This document shows positions 43,113 through 52,600 of a stretch of 64,000 nucleotides of DNA, in pieces (within the stretch, counting starts at the first letter, position 1; every line of letters starts with the position of its first letter). Below the pieces are notes generated by a model that saw nothing but the letters and a program-made list of their open reading frames with translations, made no database searches and was not told where the DNA came from. The stretch covers positions 111,265 to 175,264 of the forward strand of contig NZ_FYEK01000022.1 of NCBI RefSeq assembly GCF_900187885.1. Reading direction: 5' to 3'. Source of the DNA: Thermoflexus hugenholtzii JAD2. Its GTDB lineage: Bacteria; Chloroflexota; Anaerolineae; Thermoflexales; Thermoflexaceae. The position numbers and the translations under genes were made by a program.

Positions 43113-44999
43113 ATGCCCAAACGGTTTGTCTCCTGGATGATCGGGGGGCCTCAGGGCAGCGGGATCAACGTGGCGGCGGAGACCCTGGCCAAGGCCTTCA
43201 GCCGAGGGGGCCTTCACGTTTTCGCCAACATCGAATACCACTCCAACATCATGGGCAAACATAGCTACTATCGGGTCCGCGTCTCGGAGGAGCCCGTCCA
43301 TGCCCCGGTGGATGAGGTCCACCTGCTGGCGGCCCTCGATGAAGAGACCCTCTTTGGCGACCATCACCACAACCCCGAGTTCCCCACCCACCACGGCCAT
43401 GTCCACGAGGTGGTCCCGGGCGGGGGGATCATTTACGACGCGGACCTGGGGGACATCCGAGAGCGGCTGGGGCGGGATGACCTGCGTCTGTATCCGGTGC
43501 CGTACTTCGAGATGATCCGCCGGGCGCTGGAGCCCTTCGGAAAGGCGGCGGAATACCGGCAGTATGACATCATGCGGAACACGGTGGCCCTGGGGGCGAC
43601 CCTGGCCGTCCTGGATTACGATTTCGATCTGGTCGCGGAGGTCATCCGCGAACAGTTCAAGGGGCGCCGGGCTCGGCTGGCGGATCTCAACATCCAGGCG
43701 CTGCGGGTCACGTATGACTACGTGCATGAGCACTTCGGGAACGACTTCCCCTGGAAGGTGCGCCGGCGGGAGCGGCGGCCGGATCAGATCCTGATCCGCG
43801 GGGTGCAGGCGGTGGCCCTGGGCAAGCTCCAGGCGGGGCTGGGGGTGCAGACCTACTATCCCATCAGCCCGGCCACCGACGAGAGCACGTATCTGGAGGC
43901 GGTCCAGAGCCGCTACAACGTGGTGGTGATCCAGACGGAGGACGAGATCTCGGCGATCAACATGGCGGTCGGGGCGGCCCATGCGGGCGCCCGGGCCTCC
44001 ACCTCCACCGCCGGGCCCGGGTTCGCCCTGATGCCGGAAGGCGTCGGGTTCGCCGCCATCACCGAGGCGCCGGGCCTGGTGGTGTTCCTCTACCAGCGCG
44101 GCGGCCCCAGCACCGGGCTGCCCACGCGCACGGAGCAGGCGGACCTGGGGTTCGCTCTGCACCCGGCCCACGGGGAGTTCCCTCACATCGTCATCGCCCC
44201 GGGGGACGTGGTGGAGGCCTTCTACGACAGCTTCGAGGCCTTCAACTGGGCGGACCGCTACCAGATGCCGGTGATCGTGCTGGTGGACAAATACCTCGCC
44301 AGCAGCTACATCACCGTCCCCCGCTTTAACACCCGGAACCTGGTCATCGACCGCGGGGTCCGCTATCGGCCCGATGGCCAGCGGGACGGCTACCTGCGCC
44401 ACGCGGTGACCGAGAACGGGATCTCCCCATGGGTGGTCCCGGGGACGGAGGGGGTGGTGTTCTGGACGACCAGCGATGAGCACAACCCGAAGGGGCACAT
44501 CTCTGAAGGGGTGATCCACCGGGTGGAGCAGATGGACAAGCGCATGCGCAAGCTGGAGCTGGCCGCCCGGGAGATCCCCGACAGCAAGAAGTTCACCCTG
44601 CACGGGCCGGAGGACGCCCAGGTCACGCTGGTGGGGTGGGGGACGACCAAGGGGGCGATCCTGGACGCCCTGGAGGAGCTGTCGGCCTTCAACGGGCTGA
44701 CCTTCAACTTCCTTCAGATCCGGATGATGCGGCCCTTCCCGGCGGAGCCGGTAGGGGCGATCCTGCGGCGGGCCCGTCGGGTGATCCTCATCGAGAACAA
44801 TTACTCCGGTCAGCTGGGGAACCTGATCCGGGAGATGACCGGCTTCCGGATCCCCCATCGGGTCCTGAAGTATGACGGCCGCCCCTTCACGGTGAACGAG
44901 GTCATCGAGGGGGTGCGCCGGGCGCTGCAGGACAACGAGGAGCGGATCGTGATGATCTCCAGCGAAGCCCGGGAGGTGATTCCATGGCCTACGCGGTGA
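43113..44999 (+). CDS. korA: 2-oxoglutarate-type:ferredoxin oxidoreductase, fused gamma-alpha subunit
   Basis: A 628-residue protein. Residues about 1-200 are the gamma domain (WMIGGPQGSGINVAAETLAK; NIMGKHSYYRVRVS). Residues about 225-628 are the alpha domain: GVQTYYPISPATDESTYLEA, TEDEISAINMAVGAAHAGAR and STAGPGFALMPEGVGFAAIT. It works with the beta subunit encoded next, which overlaps its 3' end by 16 bases. KorAB enzymes oxidise 2-oxoglutarate, or make it in the reductive direction, with ferredoxin as electron carrier. GGGGAGG precedes the ATG. Confidence 0.9.
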   Translation: MPKRFVSWMIGGPQGSGINVAAETLAKAFSRGGLHVFANIEYHSNIMGKHSYYRVRVSEEPVHAPVDEVHLLAALDEETLFGDHHHNPEFPTHHGHVHEVVPGGGIIYDADLGDIRERLGRDDLRLYPVPYFEMIRRALEPFGKAAEYRQYDIMRNTVALGATLAVLDYDFDLVAEVIREQFKGRRARLADLNIQALRVTYDYVHEHFGNDFPWKVRRRERRPDQILIRGVQAVALGKLQAGLGVQTYYPISPATDESTYLEAVQSRYNVVVIQTEDEISAINMAVGAAHAGARASTSTAGPGFALMPEGVGFAAITEAPGLVVFLYQRGGPSTGLPTRTEQADLGFALHPAHGEFPHIVIAPGDVVEAFYDSFEAFNWADRYQMPVIVLVDKYLASSYITVPRFNTRNLVIDRGVRYRPDGQRDGYLRHAVTENGISPWVVPGTEGVVFWTTSDEHNPKGHISEGVIHRVEQMDKRMRKLELAAREIPDSKKFTLHGPEDAQVTLVGWGTTKGAILDALEELSAFNGLTFNFLQIRMMRPFPAEPVGAILRRARRVILIENNYSGQLGNLIREMTGFRIPHRVLKYDGRPFTVNEVIEGVRRALQDNEERIVMISSEAREVIPWPTR

Positions 45000-45892
45000 A
45001 GGACTACAAGACCGAGGTCTGGGTGGACTGGTGCCCGGGGTGCGGGGACTTCGGGATCCTGAACGCCATCCACCAGGCCCTGGCGGCCCTGCAGCTGCCC
45101 CCGCATCGGGTGGCGGTCTTCTCCGGGATCGGCTGCTCCGGCAAGACGCCGCACTACATCGGGACCTATGGGGTGCACACGCTCCACGGGCGGGTGCTGC
45201 CGGTGGCCACCGGTTTCAAGCTGGCCCACCCGGAGATGACGGTGATCGCCGTGGGGGGCGACGGCGACGGCTATGGGATCGGGGCCGGGTATTTCCTGGC
45301 CGCCGGGCGGCGCAACGTGGACCTGACTTACATCGTCTACAACAACGGGGTTTACGGGTTGACCAAGGGCCAGGCTTCTCCGACCTTGCCCAAGGGCGTG
45401 CAGACCAAGTCGCTGCCTGAGCCCAACCTGATGGAGGCCCTCAACCCCATCGCCGTGGCCCTGGGGGCGGGTTACACCTTCATCGCCCGCGGCTACGCCT
45501 ATGATGTGCGGCACCTGCGGGACCTGATCGTGGCCGCCATCCAGCACCGGGGCACCGCCCTCATCGACGTCCTCCAGCCCTGCCCGACCTACAACAACAT
45601 CTACACGCGGGAGTATTACAACGCCCGCGTCTACAAACTGGAGGAAACGGGCTACGACCCGGTGGTGCATAATCCGGCGGATGAGAAGGAGATCGTGGAG
45701 AAAAAGGCTCAGGCGCTGTTGAAGGCCTATGAGAATGGAGATCGGATCCCTATCGGGATCTTTTATCGGGTGGAGCGGCCGACCCTGGAGGACGAGCTGG
45801 CAACCCGTCTACCTCACTGGGGGAAGGCCCTGGCGGACCTGGAGCCGATTTACCAGCGGGATCTCACCCCGCTGCTGGACGAGCTGAGCTGA
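44984..45892 (+). CDS. korB: 2-oxoglutarate-type:ferredoxin oxidoreductase beta subunit
   Basis: A 302-residue thiamine-diphosphate subunit. DWCPGCGDFGILNAIHQAL, SGIGCSGKTPHYIGTYGVH and LQPCPTYNNIYTREY carry the cysteines of one 4Fe-4S cluster; VGGDGDGYGIGAGYF and YNNGVYGLTKGQASPT form the cofactor motif. The KGQASPT sequence is usual for 2-oxoglutarate and pyruvate enzymes of the two-subunit type. No dedicated ferredoxin gene accompanies it, unlike the four-subunit operon at 17632-20475. Confidence 0.92.
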   Translation: MAYAVKDYKTEVWVDWCPGCGDFGILNAIHQALAALQLPPHRVAVFSGIGCSGKTPHYIGTYGVHTLHGRVLPVATGFKLAHPEMTVIAVGGDGDGYGIGAGYFLAAGRRNVDLTYIVYNNGVYGLTKGQASPTLPKGVQTKSLPEPNLMEALNPIAVALGAGYTFIARGYAYDVRHLRDLIVAAIQHRGTALIDVLQPCPTYNNIYTREYYNARVYKLEETGYDPVVHNPADEKEIVEKKAQALLKAYENGDRIPIGIFYRVERPTLEDELATRLPHWGKALADLEPIYQRDLTPLLDELS

Positions 45893-45902
45893 GGCGCAAA
45901 GG

Positions 45903-45928
45903 GGCGGGGCGTCTTCGGACGCCCCGCC
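45903..45928. terminator. Hairpin terminator between convergent korB and the GpgS fusion gene
   Basis: GGCGGGGCGTC (45903-45913), a TTCG tetraloop and GACGCCCCGCC (45918-45928), followed by TGCGTTT. It is a perfect 11-bp stem placed 10 bases after the korB stop and may serve both strands. Confidence 0.8.
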
Positions 45929-45972
45929 TGCGTTTGACAATGGGCTTTGCGAGCTTTCCTCTGGGTCCTCTC

Positions 45973-47823
45973 TCACGACCCGGGAGGCAACCCGAGGAGG
46001 GCCGGCTCTTGTTTCCGAAACCGGTCCCGGTAGGCGGGGAGGGTGATCATCGGCGGGCGCTCGGCGTCCCCGATCTCCTCCACCTCTAGGTAATAGCGGC
46101 CCGGCTCATGGCGGATCAGCTTCATGGAGCGGTTGACTTCTTCCAGCAGCTGGATCTTGTGCCGGTCCTCCAGGCGGCGGATCACCACCTGGATGATGGC
46201 GAAGGCCATCTTAGAGAGGGCCTCCAGGTCCTGGTTCCGGTGAATTCGCTCCTGCAGATCCACCTGGGCGATGGACCACAGGCCGAACCGCTCCAGGATG
46301 TCGATGAGCAGCCCGATCTCCACCCCGTAGCCGGTGAAGAAGGGAACTTGCTCCAGGATCTCCCGGCGGCCGGCGTATTCCCCCGACAGCGGCTGGATCA
46401 GCCCGGAGAGCTCCGGGAAGAACAGGTTGATCAGGGGCCGGGCCACCAGCTCGGTCACCCGCCCGCCGCCCCCCGCTTGCAGCCGCTCCCCCACCCGGAT
46501 GGGACGCCGGTAGAACCCCTTCACCAGGCCGATGCGCGGGGAGCGCAGCAACGGGCCGATCAGCCCGTAAATGAAGCGGGGATGGTAGTTGGTGATGTCC
46601 GTATCGGTCCAGACGATGACATCCCCCCGCAGGACGTAGAGGCTCTTCCACAACGCCTCCCCTTTGCCCCGATAGGAGCCCACCTCCGGGAGGATCTCGG
46701 AGTGGATGTATACCGGGACGCCCTTCTCCCGCGCGATCTCCCGGGTGCGATCGGTGGAGGCGCTGTCGATCACCACGATCTCGTCCAGGAGCGGATAGCG
46801 CTCCATCAGGGCCTCGCGGGCGATGTCCAGGATGGGGCCGATGGTGGCCTCCTCGTTGAGGGTGGGAAGCCCCAAGCTGATGGTCACCCCCTGAGCTCGC
46901 TTGAGGGCCACCAATTCCTCTATGTTGGAGAACTCCTCGGCATCGAAGGTGTTCTCCGCGAACCACTTGTCCACCAACACAGAGATGGGGAGCTGGGCGG
47001 GCGCGCCCCGCGGTCGGGGCTGGCCGGGGAGGAAGGCCCGGGCGGCCTTGGCCAGGATCAACGGCTTCTCCGTCCCCTGGCTCAGGGCACGGGCCAGCGG
47101 CCCCAGACCCTGAGCCTCCTCCCGGCCCGGTCGGGTGGGGGCGCCCAGGACCGCCCCGTCGTGGTGGCGCAGCTCCTCCAGCACCGCCTGGGCGATCTCG
47201 CCGTGCAGGACCATCTGGCGGGTGATGCGGGGGAACTGCCGGGCCAGCGGTCGGAAGGCGGCCGCCACCCGCCGGGCCTCCGAGGCCGCGTGGAGCAAGG
47301 TCACCTGCCCATCCCAGGCCTCCGCCAGCGCTAAGGCGACCTCCACCGCCAGCTGGGTATACGGCCCGCCCCGCACCGGCAGCAGGATGCGCCGCCAGCT
47401 CTCCCGGATCGGACCGCGGACCAGGAGGAGATCGCAGGGGGATTCCTGGAGCACCCGGGCCAGGGGCGCTCCCAGCACCGGACCGTCCGGATCGCCGTTC
47501 CAGGGCAGGAGCATCAGCGAGACCCGGTTCGCCTGGAGGAAGTGAAGGACCTCCTCCCATGGGCAATGGGAAACGCGGATGCGGGGGCGGACCCGGAGGG
47601 GCAGCTCCGGGAACTCCGCGGCCAGCGCCATCAGCCGCTGGCGCAGCGCCCGGGCCTCCGCCGCCCCATGGCTGAGGGAGCGCTCCGGTGGGAGGGCGAC
47701 CAGCCCCAGCAAGGTGATCTCCCCCCGCTCCGCCGGACACAGCGCCGAGGCCAGCGGGAGCAGTCCCCGCGCGGCCTCGACCTCTTCCACCGGGATCAAG
47801 ATCTGATCGAACGACATCGCCAT
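45973..47823 (-). CDS. Universal-stress-protein domains fused to glucosyl-3-phosphoglycerate synthase (GT81)
   Basis: A 616-residue fusion. Residues about 5-285 contain two UspA-like domains (FDQILIPVEEVEAARGLLPL; RILLPVRGGPYTQLAVEVAL; LHGEIAQAVLEELRHHDGAV). Residues about 320-616 match GpgS: SLGLPTLNEEATIGPILDIA, VVIDSASTDRTREIARE, YRGKGEALWKSLYVLRGDV, WTDTDI (metal-binding DxD), GGGRVTELVARPLINLFFPE, LSGEYAGRREILEQVPFF and GVEIGLLIDILERFGL. GpgS joins glucose from an NDP-glucose to 3-phosphoglycerate, the first step to glucosylglycerate, a solute made under salt, nitrogen or heat stress. No phosphatase (GpgP) gene is nearby. ATG 47823 is used; ATG 47817 and TTG 47874 are alternatives. No strong ribosome-binding site is visible. 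Confidence 0.88.
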   Translation of the reverse strand: MAMSFDQILIPVEEVEAARGLLPLASALCPAERGEITLLGLVALPPERSLSHGAAEARALRQRLMALAAEFPELPLRVRPRIRVSHCPWEEVLHFLQANRVSLMLLPWNGDPDGPVLGAPLARVLQESPCDLLLVRGPIRESWRRILLPVRGGPYTQLAVEVALALAEAWDGQVTLLHAASEARRVAAAFRPLARQFPRITRQMVLHGEIAQAVLEELRHHDGAVLGAPTRPGREEAQGLGPLARALSQGTEKPLILAKAARAFLPGQPRPRGAPAQLPISVLVDKWFAENTFDAEEFSNIEELVALKRAQGVTISLGLPTLNEEATIGPILDIAREALMERYPLLDEIVVIDSASTDRTREIAREKGVPVYIHSEILPEVGSYRGKGEALWKSLYVLRGDVIVWTDTDITNYHPRFIYGLIGPLLRSPRIGLVKGFYRRPIRVGERLQAGGGGRVTELVARPLINLFFPELSGLIQPLSGEYAGRREILEQVPFFTGYGVEIGLLIDILERFGLWSIAQVDLQERIHRNQDLEALSKMAFAIIQVVIRRLEDRHKIQLLEEVNRSMKLIRHEPGRYYLEVEEIGDAERPPMITLPAYRDRFRKQEPALLGLPPGS

Positions 47824-47891
47824 TTCACCGTCAGGGGTTGGACACGAACCCGGGGAGGCTGTGAGGGATGGCAAACGGGTTCTCTTCTTCT

Positions 47892-47897
47892 ATTTTA
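47892..47897 (-). promoter_or_regulatory. Candidate -10 of the GpgS fusion gene
   Basis: TAAAAT on the minus strand about 70 bases before the ATG at 47823, in the most AT-rich part of the gap 47824-48104. On the other strand, TATAGT (47987-47992) is the corresponding candidate for rsgA. Confidence 0.4.
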
Positions 47898-48104
47898 AAT
47901 CCGATCCAATCCGATGGCTCCCCATCTAAGGGCGGAGACGCATCAGGCCACTTCGGGCTTTCAGGTGGGGAAGGCCGCGGATCGTGTATAGTTTCAAATA
48001 GGGAGGCAGATGGAAAGGCTCTGGGGACCTGCTGGGGCCTCGAGAGGTGTGTCCACTCAGGAAGCCGTGGGAGGGATCCATACGCTACGGGAGGGAGATT
48101 GCGG

Positions 48105-49022
48105 ATGCGGATCCTGGAAGAGGGACTGGTGATCCGGACGCTGGGCGCGGCGTATGATGTGCAGGGCCCGGATGGAGTGGTGCGGTGCGTGCTGCGGGGG
48201 CGTCTGCGGCGCCAGACGGAGGGTCCCCAGCGGCCGGTGATCGGGGACCGCGTGCAATTCGAGCGGGTCTCCCCGAAGGAGGGGGCCATCATCGCCATCC
48301 TCCCCCGGCGCACCGCCCTGGTCCGCCGTGAGCCGCTGGACCCGGAGAAGGCCCACGTCATTGCCGCCAACCTGGATCAGATCGTGGCGGTCTTCGCCGC
48401 CGTCCCGGAGCCCGACCTCTTCCAGATCGACCGCTATCTGGCGGTGGCCGAAGCCAGCGGCCTTCCCGCCCTCCTGGTCCTCAACAAGATCGACCTGGCG
48501 GAGGATCTCTCGGCACTCCGGGAGCGCTTCGCGGAGTATGAGGAGCTGGGCTATCCGGTGCTGTATACCAGCGCGGTCACCGGGGCCGGCCTCGAAGCGC
48601 TGCGGGAGCGGGTGCGGGGGAAGATCAGCGCCTTCATCGGCCCCTCCGGGGTGGGCAAATCCAGCCTGCTGAACGCCCTCCAGCCCGGCCTGGGGTTGCG
48701 CGTGGGGTCCATCAACCCGCGGACCGGGATGGGTCGTCATACCACCACCCGCAGCGAGCTGATCCCCTTTGAAGGCGGATATCTGGCCGACACCCCTGGC
48801 TTGCGGGACATCGGTGTGTGGGGGATCCGGCCGGAGGACCTGGCGGCGTGTTTCCCGGAGATGCGCCCCTATATCGGCCGCTGTGAGTTCTCCGACTGCC
48901 TCCATCTGGAAGAGCCCGGCTGCGCCGTCCGCCGGGCGGTGGCCCGTGGGGAGATCCGCCGGCGTCGCTACGAGAGCTACCGGCGGATCCTGATCGAGCA
49001 ACAGGCGGCCCGCGCCCCATAG
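48105..49022 (+). CDS. rsgA: Ribosome small-subunit-dependent GTPase A
   Basis: A 305-residue circularly permuted GTPase that tests late 30S subunit assembly. It has an N-terminal OB fold (VIGDRVQFERVSPKEGAI), the G4 motif VLNKIDL before G1 GPSGVGKSSLLNAL, then G2 and G3 (GMGRHTTT, ADTPGLRDIG). A zinc-binding end is formed by RCEFSDCLHLEEPGC. GGGAG precedes ATG 48105; the longer upstream frame is not coding. Confidence 0.94.
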   Translation: MRILEEGLVIRTLGAAYDVQGPDGVVRCVLRGRLRRQTEGPQRPVIGDRVQFERVSPKEGAIIAILPRRTALVRREPLDPEKAHVIAANLDQIVAVFAAVPEPDLFQIDRYLAVAEASGLPALLVLNKIDLAEDLSALRERFAEYEELGYPVLYTSAVTGAGLEALRERVRGKISAFIGPSGVGKSSLLNALQPGLGLRVGSINPRTGMGRHTTTRSELIPFEGGYLADTPGLRDIGVWGIRPEDLAACFPEMRPYIGRCEFSDCLHLEEPGCAVRRAVARGEIRRRRYESYRRILIEQQAARAP

Positions 49023-49051
49023 GGCATGGATGGCGTAAAATGGGCCTAGAG

Positions 49052-49075
49052 GGTCGCGGCTGAAGCCGCTCCTAC
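49052..49075 (-). repeat. REP-like palindromic unit
   Basis: One copy of the unit described at 3817-3972, in minus orientation, between rsgA and the Uma2 gene, 30 bases after the rsgA stop. Confidence 0.7.
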
Positions 49076-49097
49076 AAGCAAAAAGGGTGGGGAGGCG

Positions 49098-49658
49098 ATG
49101 ATGGGCGTGAAGGTGCGGTTGACGGCGGCGGATCTGTGGCGGATGGGGGAGGGGGATGTCCGTCGCGAGCTCGTGGATGGGGAGGTCATCGAGATGTCAC
49201 CGGTTGGCGGCGTGCATGGAGAGCTCACCCTGGAGATCGGCCGCCGGCTCGCTGAGCATGTCCGGCGGCATTCCCTGGGCCGCGTGATGGTGGGCGATGT
49301 GGGGTTTGTTTTGAGGCTTCCCTGGGATCCGGAGCGGGTGCGGGCGCCGGACGTGGCCTTCGTTGCGGCGGAGCGATTGCCGGAGGGGAAGCTCCCGGCG
49401 GGGTTCATCGAGGGGGCGCCAGATCTGGCGGTGGAGGTGCTGTCGCCGAACGACAACCCGGTGGATCTGCAGCAGAAAGTGCGGGACTACCTGGAGGCGG
49501 GGGCGCGGCGGGTGTGGGTGGTGGCCCCGGAGGCGCGGACGGTGACGATGTATCGGCCGGACGGGACGGCGCGGTTCCTGCGGGAGCATGAGGTGCTGGA
49601 GGGGGAAGATGTGTTGCCCGGCCTGGCCATCCCCCTCACCGAGCTCTTCGGGCCGTGA
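49098..49658 (+). CDS. Uma2-family (DUF820) putative PD-(D/E)XK nuclease
   Basis: A 186-residue protein: TAADLWRMGEGDVRRELVDG and VIEMSPVGGVHGELTLEIGR open the fold. RAPDVAFVAAERL supplies the Asp, and LAVEVLSPNDNPVDLQQK supplies the Glu and Lys of the nuclease-like site. YLEAGARRVWVVAPEARTV is typical of the family. Such genes occur in many copies in cyanobacteria and Chloroflexi, and their role is unknown. GGGGAGG precedes the ATG. Confidence 0.85.
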   Translation: MMGVKVRLTAADLWRMGEGDVRRELVDGEVIEMSPVGGVHGELTLEIGRRLAEHVRRHSLGRVMVGDVGFVLRLPWDPERVRAPDVAFVAAERLPEGKLPAGFIEGAPDLAVEVLSPNDNPVDLQQKVRDYLEAGARRVWVVAPEARTVTMYRPDGTARFLREHEVLEGEDVLPGLAIPLTELFGP

Positions 49659-49699
49659 GCGCAAGCCCTTCCTCTCCCCCGGCGCGGTCCACCGCCGCC

Positions 49700-52600
49700 T
49701 CAGCGGGTCACCTCATAGATCCGCACCCCCGCGTTGGCGAAGACCAGCCGGAGATCCCCACGCTCGATCAGGAGCGGGAACTTCTCAAAGCCCTCAGGCG
49801 GGTAATACAGGCGCTCCGCATATCCATCCATCACATAGCGCACATGATAGCGGTGCAGGATGGCCATCGCCTCGTCTGGATCTGGGGTCTCATAAAACCG
49901 GTTGACGTCCGCCTCGCGGCGCTGGATCAAGGATTCCGGCACCACCGTCCGTTGCTGCCGCTGATGCCAGTCCCACCCGAAGACCACCGGCAGCCCGGTG
50001 AACATCGCGATCCGGCTGCGCAGCCCCCGATAGGCCGGCGAGCGGATGGACTCGATGACCACGGGCGTTCCCTCGACACGATCCCACAGGAAGCGGAGGG
50101 CCTCGAATTCCTCCCGCACCGGGTAGCGCACCCCCGCCTCGTCGGCGATGGCTTTCTCCATGAAGGCGAAGCCGTCCAGGGTGGGGCCTACGGAGACCTC
50201 CCAGCGGTCATACAGTCGGGCCCGGGTGGCCAGGACGGGGTAGAGCAGGGCGGAGAACATCAAAAAGCCAAGGAAGCCCCGCCAGAGGACGCGCCCGGCC
50301 GGCGCCCAGCGGCGGGCGGCTTCCTCCACTGTTAGGACCGCGATGGCGGCGGCGAGGGCCCAAAGGAACCACACCTGGAGGTAGAATTTGAAGACGGTGT
50401 TCATCCGCCCGATGTCGCCCTTCAGCACCACCTGCTCCACCCCCAGGGTCAGGGCCGCCGCGCTCGCAACCCAGATCCAGAGGAGGCGGCGCTCCGGCGC
50501 CTGATAGGGGCGCAGGGCGAGGGCGACGCTCAGCAAGATGATCGGGATCGCGAGAACGGCCACCGGAGCGATCCGGCTGCCTCCTACCCACAGGCCCAGG
50601 CCGAGGGCCCCCGCCACGATCCACCCCACTGTCCCCAAGGGATCGCTCCGCCAACCCGCGAGGACCCAGCGGCGCAGCCGCCAGGCCTCTCGCACGAGCA
50701 GTGTGAGGATCGGCCCCAGGAAGAGGCCGTGGAGCAGCAGATAGGTGCCCAGCGGGGTGCGATCCCCTTTCCACACTTCAAGTTCCGTATATGCGGTGGC
50801 GTAATGGGCGAGGTAGGGATAGAAGAGAAGGGCCCCCAGCCCGATGAAGGCGGCGCATCGGGCGAGCCATCCCTCGATGCCGGACCCCGTGTGGAGATCC
50901 CCGCGGGTCCAGGCGTTGAGGGTGAGGGCGGCCAGCCCCAGGAGGAGGTGGGCGGGGTAATCCCACGTGTTGGTGGGCCGCAGCGCGCCCACGACCAGGG
51001 CCCCCAGGGCGAGGGCGGCGATCCCCGACGGCTCTCCCCAGCGCGACCGGCGCAGCCAGGCCAGCCCGATCAGCAGGGCAGCCAGCTGCAGGGGGAACGC
51101 CATCATGTGCGCGTGCAGGTCCGCATACAGGAACGTGAAATAGGGGAACTCGGTGATGGGCGTGACGTCGCGATCCGGGATCATGCGGGTGGGGTTCCAA
51201 TACCACCACTCGATGCGGGCAGGAAGCGCGGCGCGGCCGGTCAGCACCTCCCGCATCCCGATGAGGGTTTCCCGCAGGGAAGGGGACTCCGCCTCCGTAA
51301 CCTGAGCCCCCACCTCCTGGAAGAGGTCGGAGAGCAGCTTCAGCTCCCCCAGGTTGCCCACGCCCGTCGCGAACAGGGCGGCGAGCAGGCCGGCGGCGAT
51401 GGGCTTCCCATGCGCCTGGGGCCACCTGGCCGCCGCGAGGTGCGCGCCGACGGCGAAGGCCCCCAGGGCGGTCAGGGCCGCCAGGGTGGGGATCACCGCG
51501 TTATACGCGTAGCGGACCTCAAAGCCCAGGAACTTGATCGGCGCCCCGACGATCACGTAGCCGAAGTAGTAGTAGTTGATGTATCCGCCGGCGAACCAGG
51601 GGTCGTAGGGCGGGAAGCGCAACGAGCGGATCGTCGCCAGCAGATACGAGAGGTTCATCGGCTTCTCCCCGCCCATCACCGGATGCCAGAGGTCTGGATG
51701 GCCCAGGCGGACCAGCAGCCAGAAGGCGAAGGCCCCCACGGCCACCATCTCCTCGACCCGCCAGAGGGGATCCCGTAGGGCGGCCCGGATAGCCGGCTTC
51801 ACTCGAGGCCACAGGAGGACGTCGACGACAAGGCCGGCGAGCAGGGTGAGGGCCATGGCCGTCCGGTTGAAATCCATGACCCCGAGGCTGGCCATCAGCC
51901 ATGGGAGGAAGGCGAACAGCAGTGGCCCCAGGATGCGCGCGAGCGCGTATCCGTGATCCCGCAGACCGGGGAAGGCCCAGGCCGTCAGCGGCCATGCTCC
52001 CCATCCGAGCAGGGTGAAGAAGAGCCACCAGGCCAGGACCCCGAGGGCCGGCCACCGGTTCAACGGGTTTTCGGACGGGAAGATCGCCCGATATGTGGAA
52101 GCGGCCTGCTGGCGCGCCCAGGCGACCGGATCCAGCATCAGGAGCCCGCGGGCCTGGGTATACTGGCGCGGCGTCTGCCAGACCACCTGGCTCAGATCCA
52201 CGGATTCCAGCACCCGGCGGGCCTGCTCGAGGGAGAAATCCGGCCGCTTGCGGAAGATCCAGACCGGCGGGTGGTCGTAGACGCTGAAGGCCTCCTCGGC
52301 GCCCCAGAAGGGCTCCTCGAACCCCAACGGGGGAAGATCGAAGCCGATCCGCCCGCCGATGTCGTCGATCTCCAACGGCCCCAAGCTCGGCTTCGCATGG
52401 AAAGTAGCGACGAGGTCGAAGCCCAGCCGGCCCTCGAAGAGGGCCCGGTAGTAGGCGACGGTCATCGGATAGCGCAGGGGGAGGCGGGGGATCGACCACA
52501 CCAGCCGCTGGCTGGAGAGGACGATCCAGTCCGCCCGCTCCAGCCACTCCAGGGCGCGTTGGCGCTTCTCCTCGTTGTCGTCGTCATACCAGGCCATCTC

